From Isoetes taiwanensis (lineage: Eukaryota; Streptophyta; Lycopodiopsida; Isoetales; Isoetaceae): DNA of 64,000 nucleotides. The first letter of the stretch is position 1. Each line of letters begins with the position of its first letter. The stretch spans positions 434,001 to 498,000 of the forward strand of contig JAJEKV010000251.1 of the NCBI GenBank assembly GCA_021234155.1. Direction: 5' to 3'. Shown here in pieces: positions 1-11,149 of the stretch. The position numbers and the translations under genes are program-made. Below the pieces are notes generated by a model that saw nothing but the letters and a program-made list of their open reading frames with translations, was not told the DNA's origin and made no database searches.

Positions 1-1754
1 TCATCAAGTAGATGTCAATATAGTATTCAAGTATTTCAAAAAGAATTTGACCTTTCAGCAACCGAACTCCAATCCTTTACGCCCAGCAAGTCTGCGAGAA
101 TTCCAAGAGAAAGTTGTCCCTAACTTACGAGAAGATACCGCCATGCATAGGATACTTTGTACCAAGGACGCATTGCAAAGCGACCCTGAGTCATGTACCC
201 AATATTGCCAAGGCATTGAGAGCAGAACCAAGCGCTTTACCAACCTACATGACCCTAACAAGCAATGGCAAAGTCTTCTTCTCCTACAACACTGACCTTA
301 GCGCTATATCTAGTATATAGGCGGTAAACCGTAATAGGTGAACCATCAATTCAGCCGCTAGAAGTCACACCCTTGGGCCTTGGAAGGGTCTAACGAGGCC
401 CCGCTTGAATCTGAAAGAGACCATAGCGAAGCATCAGAAGAGAGTGAAGACTCAGAAGCGGGAAAGCGAGGGATGACATAGAGGTGTGGACCCGAGGAGG
501 AGAAGCCGGGGAAGCGGAACAAGACATCACCAGCGGAAGGCGGCGGACCACCCAGAGGATTTTGCACAACCAATCGGGTGGGAATAACAAGTCTAGCACC
601 GGTCATAGTCGAAGGTTGACAGGAATTCTTGGCGCTAAAATGACATCAAAAACCTCCCAGAATCACCAGGGGAGGAGGCTACAGCGTCGATGAACTCCTT
701 CACCTCCCACGGCAACAGCCGGATCTAGAAGACTTCATCGACCAAGAAGCGGAAGATTTTCGGTTACAAATCTGAGAGGCGACTACGTGCACGCGGGACA
801 CACCATCTCCGGACATTTGAAACTTACGGCACTATCAGAGGTATGATGTCGGAGGAACTCCCCACGGAGGAGGAGTTTATAGCACTCGGGAGGCGAGATG
901 GGAATAAGGGGAAGACAACAAGAGTGCGCAAGGGGAGCCTTCTTCCTCACAGAAACGGATAGCAAAATTCAAGGGAGAGCCACAAAAGCGACAAGTGTAA
1001 TGCGAGCGCTCTTCCAAGATTACAAGGAATTAGTTCAAGTACCGTGGACCGGTATGCATCAAGGACACAGGGGGCACCTGAGGGCACGTGGAGAATGGGG
1101 GCTTGACACTCAAATATTACCTTCCGCTCCTACCGCGGGCGGTAGAGTAATAATATTTCCTGGCGCTTCAGCCACGCGGGAGGAAGTCAGGGAGATCTTC
1201 GGGTAGCACTTTCAGATTTGGCATGCGCCGCCTATCAGAAAAGGTGGACCATGTCATTTTAGTGAAGCGGAAAACAGCCTTGGGCATCTTCGACCAGCGG
1301 TACCCACCTTCGACAAGGTAGGTTGGCGTGTAATGACTCATACCTCCCATAGGCGGGTGGAAGAGCTAGCATCCGCCATCAGGGGAACGACCAAAGGGAT
1401 ATACTTTCGGGAACTTGGGAAATGGTGAGGTACAGCCCAAGTAAAAAGTTTCTCGAGGACAACCCGTCTTTACCGGCGATTTCAAGACTAGTGGACTCTT
1501 GATCCGGAGACTTTTTGTATCTAAAATATTATATGATATATGAATATAAATCCTATTGCATTTTAAATGTTTTGTTGATGTATTTTGCCCCACAATTATA
1601 CCAACAAGCATATGCAAGAAGAACAAAGGAACTAATCATATAACCATGAATTGCTTGTGCATGCGGCTAGAGGCCTAAGCGGGGAGCGACAAGCTGCGAG
1701 ATCTTATAGAAGACAAACCCCACCCAGACCACCCAGAGCAAGGAACCTATTTGA
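1..1754. other. Unassigned stretch upstream of Ty3 gag
   Basis: No gene could be assigned. Short overlapping open frames exist at 47-320 and 484-693 but match no family I recognise. A perfect 7-bp hairpin (CTACCGC, 2-nt loop) sits at 1130-1145. The composition resembles the following Ty3 element rather than the AT-rich host DNA further right, so this may be its leader or another decayed element. No copy of the 7307-8968 LTR is visible here. Confidence 0.3.
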
Positions 1755-3006
1755 GGATATGGAACCCATGACCCCGGAGGAGGAGGAGATAGCCCGGATG
1801 AGGGCGGACTGGGCGAGATAAAGGCATTCTTGCCCGCTGCAGGAGTGGGTTCGGTGGGCAGCAGCCCGGTTGCACCAAGCATCGGCTCGGGAGGGCAGAA
1901 AAAAGACAAGAAGAGGAGCAAGAGAAGGAGATCCTCCAGCGGGAATCTTTAGACTCAAGCTCGGACTTCGGTCCGACCAGGAAGAGGAAGAACAAGCTCC
2001 GGAGCAGCGGATGGAAGGCTGAGGAACACCCCGGATGGACGACAAAAGAGACACCAGGGCCTCGACTACGGAAGAAGGTAGATTCCGTGGGCAATGTATG
2101 GATGGGTCTTGAACGGAACATTCTCGGGGGAGAACAGTCGATTGGAAGCAGGAAGGCATGGGTGGACGAAATGAGCCCAGTACAGGAAACGGCTTATAGC
2201 ATGAAAAGATAAAGACAAAGCGAGTTGCAGCGACCAACTTGAAAGGCCGCCGCAGTTTGGTGGAAGGGTTATGCAAAGGCACGGCTTGGCGGGGATGCTT
2301 GTAAGTTCAAGAAGTTTGCAAAAGCCTTCAAAGCGCCATTGCGTCCAAAGGGAACATAAAGTCCAAAGATGATGCGGCCAGCTTTACGAGGTTCGCGGCA
2401 AGGCAACAAAAGGATCGTGAAATATCTGAGAGGAATTCATGAGGCTAAGGTCAGTATGTGCCGAAGTTAAGAGAGAAGGAATGCAGTAGGAAAGCTATAT
2501 TGAGGGGCTGAATGAGGAGATCCGCAGCTTGTGAGGGCAATAAACCCTAGGGACGATCGGGCGGAATCAAGGCTATAAGCTTGCAGGGGGGACCCTCTTA
2601 ATAGCCGGGCGGCCGGTACTTCGGGATAAAGGCAAAGGCGACAGAAGCTATAGCCCAGGGCAGCCAGCCCGTGTCGGCTAGAGCCCCATATGGTGGGGAA
2701 CCGGGGAAACGGCCGGGGAGAAGAAGCGGGTGTCCTTCAAGGACAAGCGGGGGGTCAAAATACTCCAAAGCGTCGCGATCCTTTTACAGTGCAATGCCCA
2801 AGGAAAAGAGGCAGGAGTGCATAGAAAAGCAAATCGCGTGCCCGTGTGCTTCCAGCAAAGCCATAGGACGAAAGAACCTGCCCCTCGTCATGAGTGCAGC
2901 TCTAGCGGAGTTGGGAGATTGGGATGCCCCCGTCCGGAGCGGCGGCTCGGCGAAGAGGCCCGCTGACTACATTCGAGGGGTGAGTGTCATATCTTTGCCG
3001 CAATAG
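1755..3006 (+). pseudogene. Ty3 gag region, heavily degraded
   Basis: Position upstream of a Ty3 protease implies gag. Around 1755 a frame reads an acidic start (MEPMTPEEEEIARMRADW). Near 2490-2580 a stretch reads YIEGLNEEIRS followed by VRAINPRD, which resembles the conserved end of plant Ty3 capsid domains. Frames change several times and stops interrupt it (for example at 1818-1820 and 3004-3006). No intact CCHC zinc knuckle was seen. The call rests mostly on position and composition. Confidence 0.45.
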
Positions 3007-3584
3007 ATACAGAGCAAGCAGAGAGCCAGTATAAGGTAATTTCCACAGTAGGGAAGGCCAAGGCCAAGTCCTTCATAGTCTTGATAGACTCAGGAAGCAG
3101 CCATAACTTTGCATCCCCCAGAATGGTTCAAATGTTGAAGTTAAAGCCGCTAAAGTCAAAGCCAAGACCCGTTGTCTTAGCAAGTGGTGCAGTAAGGCAG
3201 ACGGCGGGCAAGAGAATTAACTTCGACATCGACTTGCCAGGGATTAAAATCCAGATGGGGGCAGAAGTAATGGGCATTGGCAAGTACGACTTGATCATAG
3301 GAATGGAGTACCTTGGGCCAGCGAGGGCCATTATGTCGGCGTGGAAGCGGAAAGTGACCTTCCCAACGCCCGACGGCAAGATCATTGAGATAACAGGTAA
3401 GGAAGTTGTTCCCATCATGCAGTGTATGTCTTCTAAACGGCTGTTCAAGTGCATCAAGAGCGAGCAGGTGGCATACATCTTCAAGCTTGAGATTAGCGAG
3501 CCTGAATCGGAAGGAAGCAAAGAAGACAAGGTGCTCAGCAAGTTGCCGAAGCAAGTAGCTAAAAGGCGATCGCGAATTCCATGA
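3007..3584 (+). pseudogene. Ty3 aspartic protease (retropepsin) fragment
   Basis: An open frame ending at 3584 carries the active-site motif LIDSGSSHNF near 3081-3110 and the downstream hydrophobic motif YDLIIGMEYL near 3286-3315, spaced as in plant Ty3 retropepsins. The enzyme cleaves the Gag-Pol polyprotein inside the virus-like particle. The catalytic Asp-Ser-Gly is preserved, so this is the least damaged piece of the element. The frame is open from just after the stop at 3004-3006, and no genuine ATG is needed because the domain is made as part of a polyprotein. It ends at a stop at 3582-3584, after which the RT continues in another frame. Confidence 0.8.
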
Positions 3585-3589
3585 TCTCT

Positions 3590-4930
3590 TTCGAGATGAG
3601 ATCAAGCAGCTCCCTCCATATCTGTGGGGAGTTGAGTGCGAGATTGCACTCGAGCCGGGGAACAAAGCCAACGAGCAAGGCTCCATATAGAATGACAACG
3701 CAGAATTGTGCCGAACTAAAGAAGCGATTCGCGGGGTGCTTGACCTAGGTTTTATTAGACCTAGTGTTTACGCCATTTGGGCGCCCATTCTCTTTGTTAA
3801 GAAGAAGGATGGTAGTCTAAGGATGTGCATAGACTATAGGCAGTTGAACAAGCACACCATTAAGAACAAATATGCGCTTCCAAGATCAGACGACTTGATG
3901 GATCAGCTTCAAGGTGCAAAGATCTTCTCCAAAATCGACTTAAGGTCAGGTTATCATCGGATCGGGATAAAGGAAGAAGATATTCATAAGACCCGCCTTG
4001 TAACGGTATGGGCATTATGAGTTCACGGTAATGCCTTTCGCTTATCAAATGCCCCCCCATAGCGTTCATGAGGCTCATGAGCGATATCTTCGAAGAGTTC
4101 CGGACACCTTTGTGATTGTTTTCTTTGATGACATTTTGGTGTATAGCGAGATCCCTTGAAGAGCACGTACAACACTTGAGAAGAGTGCTAGAGAAGTTGA
4201 AGAGGCACCGGTTATGCGCCAAGTTGTCGAAGTGCCACCGCGAAGCGAGAGAAAGTGGAATACACGGGTCATGTGATCTCGGCGGAAGGCATCTCAACGG
4301 ACCCGCCAAAATTGAAGCGGTGATTAGGTGGGGTGGCCGAAGAATGTGCATGAAGTCGAAGTTTCCTCGCCTAGCGGTACTGAGGAAGTTCGTGAAGAAC
4401 TTTGCTAAGATAGCAGCCCCCGATTAACGTGACCTCCGCAGGGCGTAGAAGGTGAGATTGGGTAGAGCATTGGCACAAGAAAGCCCAAGCAGGGGTTTGA
4501 ATTGTTGAAGGAAGCTTTAACAACAGCCCTAGTCCTAACCGCCGGACGGGAAAAAAGATAAGCTTGTAGCAACGCCAGTAAGATAGCTACGAGTGCAGTA
4601 CTTATGCAAGAAGAGCGTGTGGTAGCGTATGATTCCGGGAAGATGAAGCAGCGCCGACGAATGGCCGCTACACGCACGCGATCAGGAATTGCTTGCGGTT
4701 GTCGGGGCATTAAGAATATGGAGGCACTACCTTTTGGGAAGGAAGTTCCGGTTGGATACGCACCAACGGAGCCCAAGTATGTATTCACGCTAACCACACC
4801 TCAACCCGAGGCGCAGAAGGTGGATGGAGTTCCTTGAAGAGTGCGACTTTGATATAGTCTACAAGCCGGGGAAGCTCAATGTGGTAGCGGATGCTTTCAA
4901 GGCATCCCACGACAACTAGAGTGCATTGCA
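3590..4930 (+). pseudogene. Ty3 reverse transcriptase and RNase H, frameshifted
   Basis: From 3706 the frame reads typical Ty3 RT blocks: [20 protein letters not shown], then [11 protein letters not shown], then [15 protein letters not shown] (to about 3965). A frameshift near 4010 moves the catalytic block FFDDILVYSE to 4121-4150, so the two catalytic aspartates are present but in a different frame. Further blocks (RLCAKLSKC near 4215, FVKNFAKIAAP near 4393) match the RT thumb and connection. RNase H remnants (VVAYDSGKMK near 4620, DIVYKPGKLNVVADA near 4852) are also split between frames. At least four frame changes make this non-functional. Confidence 0.85.
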
Positions 4931-6395
4931 ACGCAATTTCGGCCCGATATCCAACGATTTTGGTAAGAGGATTGAAGAGTCCTTGCCAACGGATGTGGAT
5001 TTCGAGGGAAGTATGGGCAAGCCTTTCTAAGGAAGCTAGAAACGGATAAAGAGCGGGAGGCCTTCAAGCATTATAAGAAGGAAGGCAACCTGTTATACCA
5101 TAAGAACAAGTTGTCGCGTGCAGAATCAGGTGTAAGGAAGTTGATCCTCCATGACACGCACAATGACCCCAATAGCGGCCATGCGGGATTCATGAAAACA
5201 TATTTCAAGGTCGCAGCCAGCCTATTATTGGCCAGGAATGAAGAAGCAAATAGCTTCGCTACATCAAGGAATGTCGGCTATGCCGGCCAGCATCGAAGGC
5301 GGAGAGCACTTCAATTCGGGGCATTAGAGCCATTAGCGGTGCCAAACGCTAAGTGGGAGGTAATCAGCATGGACTTCATCACAGGACTCCCAAGGGACAG
5401 CAAGAGGGAAGGATGCCTTGATGGTAGTGGTCGACAAGTTGTCTAAGATGGCACATTTTGTGCCTTGCGGGGACCACAGTCTGACTATGGATACAAAGAA
5501 AGCTCTTCACCAAAGAGATCTTCGGGCTTCATGGCATGCCAAGGGAGATCATCTCCGGCGGGGATCCGAAGTTCATGAGCCTTTGGCAAGACCTCTTTTG
5601 CGACAATCCGTACGAAGCTATCCATGAGCACCGCGGCATATCATCCTCGCGACGGATGGCCGAGCGGAGGCGGACCAACAGATTTTAGAGGACATGCTAC
5701 TTAAACTATGTCCGGAAAGCAAAGTATGTGGGAAGAATTTATTCACTTGGTGGAGTTTGCATACAATAGCACCAAGCAGGAATCATCCCAAATGTCGCCG
5801 TTTATGATCAATTACGGCTATCAGTGCCTAACTCCAGACACTTGGCACAACCCCGTGTCAAAAGTGGAAGTTTCGCAGCAGATGTTGGCGGATATGCAGC
5901 AGCTTGTGGAAGAGGTTCGAGGGTATCTGCTAGACAAGCAAGAAGAAGTCGCCGAAGAGCATCGCCGACAAGCATCGAACAGTAAGGGAGTTCAAAGTTG
6001 GAGATGATGTTTGGCTCAAGATCAAGGTGAAGCAGGCGAAGCTCAGGATCGGCAATTGCAAGAAGCTTGCTCCAAGGTGGGCTGGACCTTTCAGAATAGT
6101 CAAGAGAGTAGGTAATCAATCCTACAAGCTAGATTTGCCAGCACACCTAAAGATTCATAAGGTCTTCCACGTGAGTTTGTTGAAGAAGCATACTCCAAAT
6201 CCAGATGAAGTCTTGGATTCGCCAACGTTGTTGGAAATGACGGGAGGAGCAATTTGGAGATAGTTCCGCATTGATTCTTGATAAAGCTTTCAAGAAAACG
6301 AGGAGATCGAGAATTCCTCCAAGATTTGGTCAAGTGGAAACACTTACCGCTGGAAGACGACGTGGGTACTTAAGAAAGATTTAGTAAAGCAAAGA
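4931..6395 (+). pseudogene. Ty3 integrase with chromodomain, frameshifted
   Basis: A zinc-binding HHCC-type region is read from about 5111 (HDTHNDPNSGHAGFMKTYF). The catalytic core follows: SMDFITGLP near 5370 holds the first Asp, and DKLSKMAHFVPC near 5427 lies just after it, in another frame. The region near 5750 (EFAYNSTKQESS) is the usual block after the core. The C-terminal part at 6027-6230 (GPFRIVKRVGNQSYKL, then HKVFHVSLLKKH) is characteristic of Ty3 integrases. The tail near 6310-6360 reads LVKWKHLPLEDD in one frame, a chromodomain signature thought to guide insertion into heterochromatin. Frameshifts near 5240, 5420, 5500, 5700 and 6000 break the gene. Confidence 0.82.
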
Positions 6396-7293
6396 TCCAC
6401 GGTTTATGGAGCAATGGGGCGGCAAAGGTCATCTCCAAAGAAATCGGCTCGGGCATGTCGATTTGTGTAGGTTAATTCTTGTGTAGTAAGATTAATCTCA
6501 CGCGATGCAACCTATGCTTGTATGGGTCGCATGCGTGGATTATCGATGATGGGACCACTACGGTGATCTCTAGGGCGTGGTGTAATGTCAATGTAGGCAT
6601 GACCGCGTTTCCTTTGGGCGAAAGTGGAAGGTAGATTAGAAAGTCTACTACGTCCCCGAAGTAGGCGACCTCGAGAGAAAGGAGGTCATGCGGGAATGCA
6701 TTGATAGGGAAAAGCACCTTTAGCCCCATATATGCTTTGATGGGAGGAATCTATCCTTCACGCCCCCACGCCGAAGGATATCCTCCCACTGGCAACTAGA
6801 GGTGTAGGCATGAGCCGACATATAGGCATATAGGCCGTCTCTCATGGCCATAATGGAAGATTCACCCTCTTCCCTGTAGGGAGATTAGCCATGCATCCAT
6901 GTAGATAGGTGGGGTGGTCACCATATAACCAAAATTTTATTAATAATTAAATGGTACTAATGTAGTGTCGACCTGCAGGCCAATAGAGCGCTCCGGAGGG
7001 CAAGGAGGTCGGGCTACGAAGACTTACAACACAAATTTTGTTGGAATGTGTTGCAAGGAATGAAAGAGTACCCTGACGTTAATTCTAAAATTTGATAAAC
7101 TTAATTGTAATGTTAAGTGAATTTTGGAGTAATCTGTTAGTAATGTTGTGAATTGATAAGTTATGTTATAATACAACAATGTGATAATGTCATAAAAATA
7201 TTTTTTATAGTAGCGATCATATGTATCAAGTTGTTGCAGGTCAGGTTGATCCCAAGGTGGGGAGACCCACGATGCTGCGGACAGCATCATTTC
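6396..7293. other. Non-coding spacer between chromodomain and 3' LTR
   Basis: About 900 bases with no recognisable coding frame. The first half keeps the composition of the element. Positions 6910-7210 include AT-rich sequence that may be a later small insertion, though no terminal repeats were found. Spacers of this type are common in long chromoviruses. Confidence 0.5.
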
Positions 7294-7306
7294 AAGGTGG
7301 GGAGAA
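7294..7306 (+). promoter_or_regulatory. Polypurine tract of the Ty3 element
   Basis: The purine run AAGGTGGGGAGA lies directly before the LTR start TGTGGC at 7307. It is the expected primer for plus-strand DNA synthesis, and its position fixes the left edge of the 3' LTR. Confidence 0.75.
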
Positions 7307-7330
7307 TGTGGCGTTCCGGCCACGATATCA

Positions 7331-7398
7331 CGCCCCGGGGCGTATACCGTGATCTTTACCCCACGCCGCATTACCGCCACTCCGCTGGCGGTAATGCG
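7331..7398. repeat. Two perfect hairpins at the LTR start
   Basis: CGCCCCGGGGCG at 7331-7342 is a perfect 12-bp palindrome. Twenty-four bases on, CGCATTACCGCC (7367-7378) and GGCGGTAATGCG (7387-7398) form a 12-bp stem with an 8-nt loop. Both lie in the U3-like part of the LTR. Confidence 0.85.
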
Positions 7399-7458
7399 CT
7401 AGCGTGTAGCCGGTGAGTAGCCCTAGGGGGGCAACTTGCCGTAAATATGTGCAACTAT

Positions 7459-7599
7459 TAATGTGCACATTTTCCAATGTACACATTAATGTGGGCACAC
7501 ATTTCCAAGTGGACACTTCATGCCAAGTGGGCCACACCCATAGGTGCAATTAATGTGCACATTTTCCAATGTACACATTAATGTGGGCACACATTTCCA
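7459..7599 (+). repeat. 49-bp direct duplication inside the LTR
   Basis: The 49 bases at 7459-7507 recur identically at 7551-7599 (start TAATGTGCACATTTTCC), with a 92-bp offset. They lie about 110-250 bp upstream of the TATA box at 7707, so they could be promoter elements of the LTR. That role is inferred from position only. Confidence 0.85.
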
Positions 7600-7706
7600 T
7601 GTGTGCACATTTGGCCACCCTAGCCCTTAAAGGCAAGTGGGCCCATGTTCCAATTATCCCACATGCCAAAAGGGGATAATTGGAAACCCTAGCCAACTCC
7701 CTTGTC

Positions 7707-7713
7707 TATATAG
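7707..7713 (+). promoter_or_regulatory. TATA box of the Ty3 LTR
   Basis: TATATAG about 400 bp into the LTR, followed by GAGTAGGAAACCC. This is the usual setting for the U3/R transcription start of plant Ty3 LTRs. Confidence 0.55.
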
Positions 7714-8927
7714 AGTAGGAAACCCTAACTAGCCCAATTTTCGATTTTGGGGCTTGGGGACTGTTTTTTGGCCTCAAGCTGACTAAAACCGCATCCCGCA
7801 CTTCGGTCTAGGAGAGTTGCATCCTTAGTTTCTCTAGATTGGCGTGCCAGCCGGGATGGTCGAAGCTCAGTCAGGGGAGCCCCTCAAGGATGGGGTATTT
7901 GGCCAATTAGATAGTCTAAAACCCTATTTTAGTCATTGAATCAGTAGGTTTAGCCTATTAGATTGGCCATCCAGATCTCTAGATAGCGATTCTAACTAAA
8001 GAACCTAACTCCATGTTGTAGGTTAGATCTTGTTCTTTAGTTCTTCCGTGATGTATATGGATGATGTATCTCTATGAACTCCTTTGTATTGGGAAGGGGG
8101 TAGAGACCTAAAGCTTTGTAGTTGATGCTCCTAGAGTAGCCTCTCTAGCACACCTTGTAGATTCGGCACGTGCACAAGAGCCACACCGGGATGTGGGTGA
8201 AGGGGCGACCGGGAGAAGAAGGAGGATCATGTCGACTCATGAACGGTTCCTCCGGTGTGTAAGGCCTAGGGAACCCCTTGTGGCTAGGTCCAATGGCTTG
8301 CCCGCTGCGTGCGCAAGGCAAGGCATGGGGACACACGTGGGGGTGGTGTTCACCTTCCGGTGGGTTCGGTCGAATACGGGCGGTGGCCCTCTAGCCACCT
8401 TGAGTCGGCATGTAGATCTCTCGGAGGGAGTGATCCCTACCTGCCCCATCCGGGCGGGAAGATGAGCCCGGGAGTAGCCCTCTTGGCTATGCATCCGGTG
8501 GCTCTGGTCCAGTCCCGACACTCTTCGCACCACTACGCAAAGTGTGCGTGAGGGGCGGATGGAGTGGACAACCCTAAGCCATGTTCATATGCGCCCAAAT
8601 CCATTGCCATGAATTGCCATGCGCAATGAACTCGGAGACCTGCCGTCCGTCATCCCTTGAGTCCGAGCCTTGGGTAGGATTTCCTATGTGCGCGTCTTTG
8701 ATCTTTGTCTATCACGGATATGTGGAGGACCATCCGCCATTGATGGTCCTATGATGTTGATGTATGTGCTAACGACATGTATGTTTAAACCCCAGACTAG
8801 GTAGGCCCGAGGGAAGGCGGGTGCAATGACCCTTCCACTCTTCCCACCGAACCCCACACCCGGTTGCGGTGTCGTGTGGAGGGCCCCAGATTAGCATGGA
8901 GCTGGTATGGGGGATGAACTCCTGTTT

Positions 8928-8951
8928 GTATACGGTGAGTGCACCGTATAC
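8928..8951. repeat. 10-bp stem hairpin near the LTR 3' end
   Basis: GTATACGGTG (8928-8937) pairs perfectly with CACCGTATAC (8942-8951) across a 4-nt loop, ending 17 bp before the LTR terminus. It may act in RNA 3'-end formation or be incidental. Confidence 0.7.
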
Positions 8952-8968
8952 GAGTAGGGGACGTCACA

Positions 8969-9054
8969 ATACGACCTCAAAATCATATGAAAACCATAGA
9001 GAAAAAAGTACAAAAATACAAGGGAAACCCCCTGTTATTATGCTAGATATTCAT
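8969..9054 (-). repeat. Dispersed repeat R1, truncated copy
   Basis: Read on the minus strand, this stretch matches the first 85 bp or so of the repeat starting at 34,694, 36,161 and 56,841. It shares the leader TAGCATAATAACAGGGGG followed by TTGTATTTTTGTAC and ATATGATTTTGA. The copy is cut exactly at the Ty3 LTR end (8968), which suggests the retroelement inserted into it. It is the only copy on the minus strand. Confidence 0.75.
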
Positions 9055-11149
9055 GCCCATAGCCCTTCTCCACTACGGCCAGACCCATTGCGCCAGATTC
9101 GTCTCCACTACAGCCAAATCCATGCTCGGAGGTAAGCTTTAGCAGCCACTGCGGCCACTGGAGCCACTGCGGCCAGATCTTTCGGCCTTCAAAACGTCAC
9201 GAAACAGGTAACGAGCTTTCTAAATCTGCCCTTATATAGCTTATCATTTCCAAATCTCTTCAAAAGCTTTGTGGTGCTAAATTTCTGTTGATCCCTGCAA
9301 GAAAAACCATCTACCTATTGCAAGTTTTGCAAACGACGACCAAGTTCTGGCCAGATTCTTCTTAAGAGATCTGCCATACCATTTTGGAGCAAGAGATGTG
9401 TCCTTAACCTGTCTGCGTTGACGATTTTGAAAGAGCCAGTTTGCTCTTTGCCCTAAAAGATGCCCCAAATTAAATGAATCGAAACTAACGGGCTTTGATA
9501 GTGCATAGAAAAGATTGATGGCATTTGAGTAGACTGCCCGGCGTGGCTACGACTATAGCTGAGATCTTTCTGCAGGTCTGAGCCCAAATAACTCTGTTGA
9601 AATTTTCTACGGCAGATCAGAGCATGTGTCGGAGAATTAAGAGTGCTAATGCGAATGCCGGATCAAGCCGTGATGATCTGCGGATCTATCTATCGTATCG
9701 GCATCCGACGACACAGATTGTATGGAAAAAGCTTTTGGTTTTTTTTTTTCCCTATTTTTTCCTTCCGAAAAAATGCATCTTGCCCTTGAGGATTATATAT
9801 GTTAAGATAATAGTTCAATTTTCGGCCAATTGAATGCGAAGACGAAGATCACAATCTTGACCATTTATTTCCCGAATCATCTTGGCCGTTCCTTTTTTTT
9901 AAACATAGACGTTGTTAGCTTATGTTCATGTTAAACGATTTAGTAGGATTCAATCGTTAGGATTCAATCTGGTTGTTCGGATAAGGGGTTGCATCCTTTA
10001 GGATGGAGTTTTAGAGGAGCGACACAGATAGCGGACGGGTAGATGCAGAGCAATGAGCAAACAATATATTATAGCTTCTTGTTTTGAGCTTGCTCGCCAT
10101 GGCCTGTTATGAACCTGATAAATCTTACCCCAATCACTTTCCTTCTCATTCCGTTGTCAAAAGCTTGAAAAACATTGCATAACCCCTTCCTGTGCTTCTT
10201 CCAAGTATGAGTCAGATTCTGCAGCCATGTCTTTCAAGGGCCTGGTTTAGCAAGCCTCCAGGAATATCACCAGATAATGTACTGTTCCACGCAAGGTCGA
10301 CCGATCATTCTTCCTTCTAACAGGATTCATAGTCTGTGTTCAAGTTAGATTCAAAACTGTCCTTGAAATTAATATCATCAGAGGGCTTATACAATACACA
10401 GTATTAAGATACTTCTTATAGCCTTTGCTTGTTGTTAAACTTGTTGTATCCTTGCACATATTAGCTATCATGTATCATATGTTTAATTGGGGTGAATTCT
10501 GCTGCAGCCTCTAGAAATATATCATTCGAAATTTGTTACTTCATCAATACCACAAAAAGCTGAAGCGCTTGCAAAAGATTCAGCATCACCCAGTAATGCA
10601 TAGCCCAGAATGCATCAGATAATGCATCATCCAATAATGCATAGCCCAGAACATCAAATACTTGATGATTATGTTGATGAGGAGAACGATAAAGAAACTC
10701 AGACAGAGAGACATATATCGGGGCTTCTTTTGTAATTGGATGATGATGAAATAGAAGAGGTTGAGCGTGATGTGCTATATGGCATTACTGAAGACTAACT
10801 CAATTAGTTTTTTAAGTATATTTTATTGTCGTTAATGAATATTGTATTGAGATATTCTTGATACAGTTGCTAATATTATGCATTGATGAATTTTTGAAGC
10901 ATATTATGAGATAAATAAGATAATAGTTTATGGTATATTCATAGCCAAGGTAATCTCGTTCTAGCCACATAGGATGATCTGAAATTAAGACTCTGAGAAA
11001 GTGAAAAATATAGAGAAACATTAATTTGTAAAGGCAAATAGTTTTTTCATAGATGGCTGAGTCCTTTTTTGGTACTTTTGCATATTCAAAAAGTTTAAAA
11101 CGAATAGTAAGTAAAGCTCATGACTTGTTAGAGCATATATTATACGGGT
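9055..11149. other. No confident gene; possible TE protein tail near 10.65 kb
   Basis: Mostly AT-rich unassigned DNA. At 10,660-10,798 one plus frame, interrupted once, reads an acidic tail (DDYVDEENDKETQTERH, then DDDEIEEVERDVLYGITED and a stop) that looks like the end of a transposon protein. A 16-bp motif, AATGCATAGCCCAGAA, occurs twice about 40 bp apart near 10,594 and 10,634. A poly(T) run lies near 9738. Confidence 0.3.

Larger units (their letters stand above)
1755..8968 (+). mobile_element. Decayed Ty3/gypsy chromovirus, 3' part with LTR
   Basis: A plus-strand series of retroelement domains runs gag-like, aspartic protease, reverse transcriptase, RNase H, integrase and a C-terminal chromodomain, followed by a polypurine tract and a TG...CA LTR at 7307-8968. 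Protease-RT-RNase H-integrase order identifies Ty3/gypsy, and the chromodomain identifies a chromovirus. Every coding block is cut by frameshifts and stops, so this copy cannot code for its own movement. The 5' LTR and primer-binding site were not found; they lie outside the window or are lost. The left boundary given is the first plausible gag residues and is uncertain. Confidence 0.85.
7307..8968 (+). repeat. 3' LTR of the Ty3 chromovirus
   Basis: The sequence begins TGTGGCGTTCC directly after the polypurine tract and ends GGGGACGTCACA, giving the TG...CA termini of an LTR and a length of 1662 bp. A TATATAG box lies at 7707-7713. The LTR contains a 49-bp direct duplication and several perfect hairpins, annotated separately. 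The sequence just past 8968 belongs to another repeat family on the opposite strand, so the element appears to have inserted into that repeat. Short ORFs across the LTR (for example 8145-8560) overlap on both strands and look incidental. Confidence 0.78.

Noticed and set aside
6965-6980. GTCGACCTGCAGGC, identical to part of a cloning-vector polylinker
   Set aside because: Only 14 bases match and the flanks are not vector sequence. A chance match is more likely than contamination.
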